From NCBI GenBank assembly GCA_027257055.1, contig JAPVLO010000161.1, forward strand, positions 2,294,001 through 2,358,000: 64,000 bases of DNA. Reading direction: 5' to 3'. Source of the DNA: Cephalopachus bancanus (Eukaryota > Chordata > Mammalia > Primates > Tarsiidae). Positions 57,020-64,000 of this stretch are shown here, piece after piece; position 1 is the first letter of the stretch, and every line of letters begins with the position of its first letter. The position numbers and the translations under genes are program-made. Under the pieces are notes generated by a model that saw nothing but the letters and a program-made list of their open reading frames with translations, had not been told where the DNA came from and ran no database searches.

Positions 57020-57262
57020 AGCATTAATAATGCCTAAAGCTTACTGAGTACTTAACATGTGACAAGCATTTTACATAGACAATCTCTGACAATAGTCAAG
57101 CCAGCCCAATAAAGTTTGTGTGCTATTATGCCTGTCCTGATTTTACAGATGAGGAAGTTGATGCCCAGAGAGGTTCAGTAACTTGCTACTGTGTAAACAA
57201 CTGGAATCAAGTGGTGGAATCAAGATTCAAACCAGGCAGCCCAGTTTCAGGGCTCATGTCCA
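57020..57262 (-). repeat. MIR SINE, antisense
   Basis: GCTTACTGAGTACTTAACATGTGACAAGCATTTTAC, then TTTTACAGATGAGGAAGTTGATGCCCAGAGAGGTTCAGTAACTTGC and GAATCAAGATTCAAACCAGGCAGCCCAG, in reverse MIR order, near full length. Confidence 0.88.
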
Positions 57263-57699
57263 GCTGCTCAGGGAAAGGTTCTGTGAGTTCACAGCCAGGA
57301 TAACTGGGTTTATGGCAGCTTTCCTTATATGGGATTTCTCCCCTTTTCCATCGACCTAAACACTTACTGTCTTGTATTTTCAATTCACTTACTTAAGTGG
57401 GGTGTTGTGGGTTAGTTGATGATGGCAACTGTGTGTTTTTAAAGAACCAGAAAGAAAAATGTTAGAGGTGGGCTTCTTTAGCTGTGTCCCCTCGGTTGTG
57501 CAGTCAAAAAAATAGGGTTCCTGACAAGGAAGTAAAGCCATAAATGCTCTTGCTTTGGAAAAATTAGTTATTGGTGGAGGTTGTGTTTCTGTGGTTAATT
57601 TGTGTGCCTGTCTTAGTAATATGTGAATATCATAGACAGCAAGTATTTCACTTAGCAGTCCCTTAAAATAAGGTGTTCTTCAGCACCAGTATCAGTTAG
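57263..57699. other. Unique DNA, nothing recognised
   Basis: No repeat or gene recognised. Confidence 0.4.
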
Positions 57700-57960
57700 T
57701 GTACCTGAATAACAATAGAGAAGCTTGTTGACCATTTGGCACTTCACAGCCCAGTAATTAGATACTGTAAAATAGTAATACAGACATGAAGCAAATCCTC
57801 CAGTTAATGGAAAAAAATCTACAATTCTGCTTTGTGGCTGAGTGCAAAATCACAATCGGCTGCTTACACAGCAAAGCAAATACTTCAGGATTTTGGCAGC
57901 TGTTTTGTACATATAAAAAGCTCTAGGGTCTACATTAATTTGGGGGCTGTCATATTTTTT
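57700..57960. promoter_or_regulatory. Candidate conserved non-coding element
   Basis: Repeat-free, with CCCAGTAATTAGATACTG near 57749-57766, CCAGTTAATGG near 57800 and AAAATCACAATCGG near 57846. Homeodomain-like words plus unique sequence between a MIR and a MER20-like scrap. Inferred from motif content only. Confidence 0.3.
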
Positions 57961-58009
57961 AAAAAAACTGAAGACAACAATTGACTGACTTTTATGTTTT
58001 TTAAAATTT

Positions 58010-58130
58010 ACTCCATTGGTTCTCACTTTATGGTCTCCAGTCTAGAAGCATCATCTGGGAACTGGTTAGAATTGCTGATTCTTGGGCTGTACCTCAGACT
58101 TACTGAATAGAAATTCTGAATAACAATAGG
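58010..58130 (+). repeat. MER20-like hAT-Charlie fragment
   Basis: ATTGGTTCTCACTTTATGGTC...AAGCATCATCTGGGAACTGGTTAGAATTGCTGATTCTTGGGC...CAGACTTACTGAATAG follows the first half of the MER20 type. Confidence 0.7.
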
Positions 58131-58580
58131 AAAGCTTGTTAATCAGAAGGGAAGTAAAGTCCCTCTTGGCCACATCTAAAGATCAGCACTAGGCATCCCT
58201 GGCTAGGTGTGGGACAGTTGGCTTGAGGTATTGAAGATATATAAAGGCTCCCTGCTGTGTCAGGAAGTTGGGGACATGTCTTAGGGGAGGGCTGTGCCTT
58301 CCTGGGGACCTGGTTAGGAGAAGGGGCTTTGGCTGTGGTTTATTACCAACCTTTAAGGAATAATTTTAGTGTTTCATTCACCATGCAGGCTGTTGTACTA
58401 GTACAGTCAGTCCTGGAAGGCCCACAGGTTGTGTAAGGCAGAGAAGAGCATGGGAACAGAAACAAAGACCCGTTTTATTTCTCAGGCAGAACCTTAGCAA
58501 TGGTGCTGCTGTGATGTGCTCATCATAGTCAAGAACTGTCATTAATAACTGGAAGTTAAGATGGTGGTACAGTGGTGGCA
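58131..58580. other. Unique DNA
   Basis: Nothing recognised; a 67-codon minus frame (58378-58581) has no domain. Confidence 0.4.
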
Positions 58581-58594
58581 TGACAGATTTCTTT

Positions 58595-58875
58595 CTTTCT
58601 TTTTTTTTTTTTGAGTTGGAGTCTCACTGTCGCCCATACTGGAGTGCAGTGGCTGCTCCCGGCCACCGCAGCCTCGACCTGCTGGGCTCCGGCGATCCTT
58701 CCGCCTCAGCCTTCCAAGTAGCCGGAATTACAGGCATGCGCTACCATGCCTGGCTGATTTTTTGTAGAGATGAGGTCTCGCTGCCCAGGCGGGTCTCGAA
58801 CCCACGGGCTCAGGCAATCCACTCACCTCAGCCTCCCAAAGGCGCGGGATTACAGGCTGAGCCACCGAGCCCGGC
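58595..58875 (-). mobile_element. Young lineage-specific Alu SINE, antisense
   Basis: Perfect 14-bp duplication TGACAGATTTCTTT at 58581-58594 and 58876-58889. Full young signature. The linker has lost ATTTATT (TTTTTTGTAGAGATG). A 134-codon frame reads across it (58580-58984) but is Alu-derived. Confidence 0.98.
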
Positions 58876-58889
58876 TGACAGATTTCTTT

Positions 58890-59929
58890 TTCCTTTCTCT
58901 GTGTTCCTTCTCTCTTTCCTATTTTCCTGCTCCCAACTATATTGGTGGAAGGAATTGTTTAATAATGGTCGTGCGGCCTCTTAGCCAATGGACTCTCTGC
59001 CCCTCCCCCACTGTGTGGTGAGCACAGTAGTGGCACAAATTCATTTCAGACCATAAGAAGTCCTTGTACAGCTGACCACTAGATCTCCTAGAAAGGTCTC
59101 TTGGGAAATACAAGCTTGCCACTAGAATGAAATGAATTCTCAACTGGTGTTACCAGAAAGACGTAGGTTCCTGACACTCTTTGGATGGTTAGGTTGAGTC
59201 TTTTCTTTGGGGAAAAAAAACAATCACTTAATTCAGATAGAAACCAGCCATCCTATGGTTTATTTATTTTTTCCAGATTTTTTAATTTAACTCACATTTT
59301 AAAATTTGTTCAATTTTCTCATTTCCCCCATCTTTTAGAAAATTATTTTTTTATCCCCTTTTTAAAAAAAGAGCATAGAGTATGTTAATCATTGAATGTA
59401 TCCTGTACTTTGACTTAATCAGCTGATATAACATGAGAAAGCTGCAAGATAAAGATATGAATGAGACATAGCCCCTGTCCCTACCAACCTCAAGGAGATT
59501 GATTTCTGGGGGAGGAAGTGATGGAGAAAATAACCACCCAGATTTTGGGTTTCACTTTATTCTCTTTGTGTTCTCAAGTAGTAGGACTTGCTTGAATACC
59601 TGAATTTGATGTTGAATTATAAGCCCAGCACGTGGCTTATGTGAATATATGTAGTTATTTTAGATTTTATTTTATTTTAAGAGGTCTGTGTCCTGTTGGC
59701 TTTTAGGAGGTGGTAGCTGCCGATTCTCCTTTCTTGTGACATTCATGGCTTAAGTAGGAGTCAGAAGCCTCAGATTGTGGTTACTTTCCTGGACTTTAGA
59801 AAAGATAGTCCTTCTGCCAGATGAATGGAAGGACTGAAGCCCGTTAGACTGTCACGAGTTGTGTAGACTTTCTGGATTGGGACGGGAAAGGCTGATCCAC
59901 CATCCTTCCCTATCTCTGTGCCCTTCATC
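58890..59929. other. Unique DNA, possible L2 scrap
   Basis: At about 59460-59530 GCCCCTGTCCCTACCAACCTCAAGGAGATTG resembles an L2 phrase. Otherwise unrecognised. Confidence 0.4.
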
Positions 59930-60240
59930 TTGCTTTAATTAAATACACAGCTGATGATGTCAGCTTGGTTCCTGGCTCCCTCAGTTTTCCCCTTGGAGCA
60001 AAACATCCGGGCAGACAGTTTTGACAATTAAGTCTCAAGAACTAAGCTTAGTTTGTTCTGAGGTAATTAAGATAAATCTGCCTAAGCATCTCCAAATGCA
60101 GTTAAAACCTAGCACTGATCAGAGGTGACTCTCTAATAAACCTGATTTGATTAGGCAGAACCAGTGGGGTACAGGCAAATATTTGAGACTCTGGCCAAAC
60201 TGATTATTCCATTGACCTTTCACTTGGGGGAAAACATTTT
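59930..60240. promoter_or_regulatory. Candidate conserved non-coding element (CRE/AP-1-like and homeodomain words)
   Basis: Repeat-free block with TTTAATTAAA around 59934-59943, TGATGTCA at 59955-59962, AGGTAATTAAG near 60061-60070 and GATTTGATTAGG near 60143. The variety of short regulatory words is high. Function inferred only. Confidence 0.33.
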
Positions 60241-60639
60241 TGATTCTTTCTATCCCAGAGTATTTAAAAACTATTACCTGTGACAGCAAAAGGACTTAGG
60301 TGAAATAAATAGGTGAGACTTGTGGACTTGCCCTTAAGAGCCTCAGTCAGCTGGCACCTTGGTTGTACTTGCTTCCCAGTAGATCAATGCAGAATGGATT
60401 TTGCCGGAGGTCCTGGCCTGGAATGATAATTAAAAAGTATGTTCCAAAACACACCCAGATATGTTCTGATAAAGTCCTAGCAGATGTGGGTTGTGAAGAT
60501 TTTTTTTAAAGTCACATTTTCTTTGTTTTTTAAAGTATCTTTTAACAGTGTATTATAGAAAAGCCAAGCTGGAATTGCTTTAGTGTATTTTTATCAAGAT
60601 CTCATTGGCAGTTTAGGAGAAATTTCTTTACTTACTCCA

Positions 60640-60796
60640 TCTCTCGCTCCCTTAACACTGGTTGCACTTTTCTTCTTAGCATTTATCAGATTGTGCTGTA
60701 ATTGTTGGTTTGCCTCTCCTATTCTGTCTTATAAATCAGGAAAATTGTCTAATTATTCTTGATGTTGCCCAAATGCCTAGCATCCTAGGGGAGGTA
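60640..60796 (+). repeat. L2 fragment, forward, left part
   Basis: CACTTTTCTTCTTAGCATTTATCAGATTGTGC...AAATGCCTAGCATCC parallels the L2 phrase 'CTTCATAGCACTTATCA...AGCGCCTAGCAC'. It appears to continue after the hAT insertion (GTAGGCACGTAGTAGTAAGTGCTTGTTGTTTGAA at 61143-61175). Confidence 0.65.
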
Positions 60797-61130
60797 CAGG
60801 GGTTGGCAAACTATGGTCCGCAGCCAAACGAGACAGCTACCTGTTTTTATATGGTTGTGAGCTAAGAATTTTTTTTAAACATTTTTTAAAAGGTTGAAAA
60901 GAAATTAAAGGAAGACTATTTTATGACACATGAAGATTATGTGGAATTTAAATTTCAGTGTTCATAAATAAAGTTTTATTGGAATACAGCCATCCTCATT
61001 CGTTATTGTCTTTGGCTCTATTTTACACTACAACAGCAGAATTGAGTAGTTGTAACAGAGACCATATGGCCTGAACAGCCTAAAATATTTACTATCTGGC
61101 ACTTTACAGAAGTAGTTTGTTCAACCCCTT
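60797..61130. mobile_element. Non-autonomous hAT-Charlie-type DNA transposon
   Basis: Begins CAGGGGTTGGCAAACTATGG and ends AGTTTGTTCAACCCCTT, near-perfect terminal inverted repeats. Interior words (AATAAAGTTTTATTGGAATACAGCC, GAGTAGTTGTAACAGAGACC, AAAATATTTACTATCTGGC) match a common MER1-group element. It has no transposase. Confidence 0.88.
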
Positions 61131-61590
61131 TCCTACTATATAGTAGGCACGTAGTAGTAAGTGCTTGTTGTTTGAATTATCTCAAATATAAATGTGAGTT
61201 TCCAGATGAAGTTATTCTGAGTCTAAAATTGTCCAGTGAATATTAAATGATGAATGGCTGACTGACCTGCTTCTCTTATTATTCATTTGTTACCTTAGGT
61301 TTAGGTTTTAGAGATATTGGTTCTTTTCTTAAAGCTAAGCAGTTATACACTCTTTCTTTTCTGGGAAATTTAAATTATATTTTTACTAACTTTCTAGATT
61401 CTGAATTTATTATATGGGATGCAGAGACACCAAGAGGCATAAAGAGGTTAAATTGACCACTACGCACAGTAAAGAAATGGCATGAATCTTCATGTATTCA
61501 TCTCTTTCTTTGCTGAGGCCATTCTTCATGATGAAAGAGAAGTCAAATAAATCTGTAGATATTCCTGAGCACTGGCCAGTTATATATAAT
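61131..61590. other. L2 remainder then unique DNA
   Basis: 61131-61180 looks like the L2 tail interrupted by the transposon. The rest is unrecognised. Confidence 0.45.
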
Positions 61591-62290
61591 GTGTTATTTC
61601 TTTCAGTCTTTTTCCTGCATTCTTGGGAAGAGCAGTGATGTTCTTTTTTTCCTTTCTTCTGTGTTTAATACTTTCTTAAGTGTTTCTTGTAGAGCTGGTC
61701 TGGAGGCAGTATAAATTCTTAGGAATTGAATGTCAGGGAAGGATTTTAATTCTCTATCACTGATGAAACTTAGCTGGGTAGGTAATTCTTGGTTGAAATT
61801 GTTTATCTTTGGGAACTTTGAAGATTGGGCTCTAAGCTCTTGTAGCCTAAAGTGTTTCTGTAACTAAGTCTGCTGCTATTCTAATTGGTCTTCTCTGGTA
61901 GGTAGTCTGACTTTTCTCTTGCTACCTTTAGGATTTTTTCTTTTATCCCTACTTTGTGTAGGCAAATTACTATGTGTCTCGAAGTAGGTCTTCTTATTTG
62001 TTGTCTTGCAGGGCTTCTCTGAATCTCTTGTCTTTGAATGGTCATGTCACTGATGAGATGAGGGAAGTTTTCTTGGATAATTTTATGGAATGTTTGTTCT
62101 AGGGTGGTCCTCTGTCTCTCTTTCTGCCTCAGGATTTGCAATTAATCTTAGGTTCGGCCTCTTGAAATAATCGCTCATCTCTTAGAGGTTTTGTTCTGTC
62201 TTTTTAAGCTTCTTTTGCATTATTTCTTATAGACATGAGTGTCTTTGTAGGTTCTTCAGTTCATTACCAGGGAAATTCATTTGAAAAATA
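61590..62290 (-). pseudogene. LINE-1 / HAL1 ORF1 remnant, antisense
   Basis: An 86-codon minus-strand frame (61881-62141) reads TFHKIIQENFPHLISDMT, then IQRQEIQRSPARQQ, SRHIVICLHKVGIKEKILKV and AREKSDYL. This is the RNA-binding part of L1 ORF1p (NFP-LISD...RHI...KVGIKEKILKAAREK). The stretch to its left (61590-61880) follows the sequence that precedes or follows this in old L1/HAL1 copies. No complete ORF1; stop codons and frameshifts beyond the frame. ORF1-only remnants of this kind fit HAL1 (half-L1), but a truncated L1 is as likely. Confidence 0.85.
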
Positions 62291-62492
62291 ATAAGTCCAT
62301 GGTTTAAAAAGTAAATACTGCAGAGAATGATAGCAATTACCAAACGTAAACATTGTGGCCTTTGAGAACCACTATGAAATTTTTAGTGAATTAAATTGTA
62401 TGATTTTGATATTAGCATATTCACTTCCACCAGCTGTTAAAGAATATGCTTCAAGGAGGACAGATGAGATATAGGTAAAATTTATTTTTAAG

Positions 62493-62782
62493 GCCTGATT
62501 TGGTGGCTCAGCCTGTAATCCCAGCACTTTGGGAAACCGAGGCGAATGGATTGCCTGAGCCTGCGGATTCGAGACCAGTCTGGTCAACTTGGTGTAGACC
62601 TTATCTTACAATTAAAAAAAAAATTAGCTAGGTGTGGAAGTACTCACCTATAGTTCCAGCTACTTGGAAGGCTGAGGTGGAAGGATCACCAGAGTCTGGC
62701 AGGTCGACACTGGGATGGCTGTGAGCATGCCATGGCACTCCAGCCTGGCGAAGGAGTGAGACTCTAGCGCAAAAAAAAAAAA
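62493..62782 (+). mobile_element. Intermediate-form Alu SINE
   Basis: Duplication TTATTTTTAAG at 62482-62492 and 62783-62793. Left arm has GGCTCAGCCTG but still CCCAGCAC, and GCGGATTCGAGACCAG, so it lies between old and young forms. The right arm lacks the GGCC hairpin. Confidence 0.95.
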
Positions 62783-62957
62783 TTATTTTTAAGATACTAA
62801 TGTTGTTAGATAAAACAAAACAAAGCAGCAACTAGCAGATACTTGATGACCTTGATACCTGGTTTTTGTTTTGAGACAGTATCTTTATAGTGACCGAGGC
62901 CATAAATATAATTTAGGGGAGTTGGAGAGCATTGGACTATTCAGGAAGAAAGTGAAA

Positions 62958-63282
62958 AATCAGATGAGGTGCAGTGGCTCATGCCTGTAATTCCAGCACT
63001 CTGGGAGACCAAGGTAGGAGAGCTGCTTGAGGCCATGAAATTGAGGCCAGCTCCTGCAGCATAGCAAGACCGCAACTCTACAGATGGCAAACAAACGAAC
63101 AAAAAAAACATTAGCTGGGCATGGTGGTGCGTGTGCCTGTAGTCCCAGCTTTTCAGGAGGCTGAGGCAAGAGGATTATTTGAACCTTGATGGTTGAGGCT
63201 GCAGTGAGCCTTTATTGCTCCACAGCTCTCCAGCCTGGGTGACAGAGTGAAACCTTGTCTCTAAAACAAACAAACAAACAAA
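62958..63282 (+). mobile_element. AluJ-like SINE
   Basis: GAGGTGCAGTGGCTCATGCCTGTAATTCC...GGAGAGCTGCTTGAGGCCATGAAATTGAGGCCAGC...GGCTGAGGCAAGAGG...AGTGAGCC...GACAGAGTGAAACCTTGTCTC, tail (AAAC)n. Old form without lineage-specific changes. Confidence 0.93.
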
Positions 63283-63578
63283 CCAGAAAGAAGAAAGTGG
63301 GAAATTAGTAATTCATAGAAAATTACTGACTTGAAGTATTAGTTATATAGTCTGTTGGAGTTTGAGAGAGTGGAGGAATTTGTTAGTAAGAAGGAATGTT
63401 AGGAGATGCATAGAGAAGAGAAATAACTGAGCTCTCCAGGGAATCTAAGGTCAGACACTTGTTAAATTTTGTCCATATGCCCATTGTTTCCTGTGTAGTC
63501 TTTTAGGGAAGTGTGATTTTTTCCCCCTACCTTTCTCTTATTAAATAAAGGATAACATTCAGTGCTTTAGGAAGGATG

Positions 63579-63888
63579 TTTTTGTTGTTGTTGTTGTTGT
63601 TGTTGTTTTATGAGTTGGAGTCTCACTCTGTCACTCAGACTGTAGTGCAGTGGCCGCTCCTGGCCACCGCAGCCTCGCCTGCTGGCCTCCGGCGATCCTT
63701 CCGCCTCAGCCTTCCGAGTAGCTAGAGGAATTACAGGCGCGCGCTACCATGCCTGGCTAATTTTTTTATTTATTGTAGAGATGAAGTCTTGCTGTCCCAG
63801 GCGGGTCTCGAACCCGCGGGCTCAGGTAATCCACTCACCTCAGCCTCCCAAAGGTGCGGGATTACAGGCTGAGCCACCGAGCCTGGCT
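63579..63888 (-). mobile_element. Young lineage-specific Alu SINE with (CAA)n tail, antisense
   Basis: GGAAGGAT at 63570-63577 and 63889-63896 is the target duplication. The tail has turned into (GTT)n = (AAC)n (63579-63607). GGCCGCTCCTGGCCAC and the GCGGG/CCCGC T-arm are present, with an AGAGGA insertion in the right arm (GTAGCTAGAGGAATTAC). Confidence 0.97.
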
Positions 63889-63896
63889 GGAAGGAT

Positions 63897-64000
63897 TTTT
63901 TTTTTTTAAATCACTATATCTACCTATTAGGTATCTGTCATGGGATGGGTATTTATTACATTTTTGCCAGCTTTACAACAGCTCTGCATAATAGGGATAA
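63897..64000. other. Window end, possible start of an antisense MIR
   Basis: ATTTATTACATTTTTGCCAGCTTTACAACAGCTCTGCATAATAGGGATAA looks like the reversed MIR phrase 'CCTCACAACAACCCTATGAGGTAGG', cut by the window edge. Confidence 0.35.

Noticed and set aside
58580..58984. 134-codon plus frame
   Set aside because: Its whole length except the ends is antisense Alu; typical exonised-Alu-like false gene.
27293..63888. True tRNA genes suggested by GGGTTCGAGACCC boxes
   Set aside because: All such boxes lie inside Alu left arms; no cloverleaf with acceptor and anticodon stems can be built around them.

Overview
This window reads as non-coding nuclear DNA from a primate. I find no open reading frame that I would call a host gene: the longest ones (up to 174 codons) are random, microsatellite-driven or fall inside transposons. 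No splice-bounded exon, rRNA, tRNA, CRISPR array or bacterial-type feature is visible. The window is best read as intron or intergenic sequence. The first ~900 bases are richer in C/G and pyrimidine tracts than the rest and could be the flank of a CpG-rich promoter or first exon lying to the left.

Organism. Dimeric Alu elements are abundant (about 20), so the source is a primate. The youngest Alus are not the human AluS/Y type, not the lemur type, and not the galago/loris tRNA-fused type II as I know them. They share a distinctive form: left arm with GGCTCAGCCTG, CCCGCGCC and a perfect GCGGG/CCCGC T-arm, right arm with a GTGGCC...GGCCAC hairpin. Together with older AluJ-like copies this points, by elimination, to a tarsier or a close haplorhine lineage. 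This is an inference that a database search would settle.

Layout. 1-1.7 kb: pyrimidine-rich start, a 138-bp CA/CG microsatellite and a TGG repeat. 1.8-8.5 kb: an antisense L1 3' end, an old L1-like fragment, a TG microsatellite and a 73-bp insertion with target duplication. 8.5-20 kb: mostly unique DNA with MIR/L2 relics, two older Alus and two local duplications (13.5/14.1 kb and 14.04-14.10 kb). 19.9-20.7 kb: an Alu carrying a compound (CA)n(CT)n tract, then a truncated Alu inside a MIR. 27-39 kb: the repeat-dense core, with an antisense L1 ORF2 tail, a nested mosaic of an old L1 hit by four Alus and a younger L1 tail, a mariner transposase relic and a tandem Alu pair. 41-49 kb: L2 relics and three ERVL-MaLR-type solo LTRs. 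51-64 kb: more young Alus with clear target duplications, a 67-bp tandem duplication, a hAT element inside an L2 and an L1 ORF1 relic.

Between the repeats are several AT-rich, repeat-free blocks dense in homeodomain, octamer and SOX-like words (about 10.2, 25.4, 29.5, 37.4, 57.8 and 60.0 kb). They are my best candidates for conserved regulatory elements, but this rests on composition alone. There is no convincing new multi-gene system. The most interesting signal is the visible series of Alu forms moving toward a more tRNA-like internal promoter and a new right-arm hairpin.
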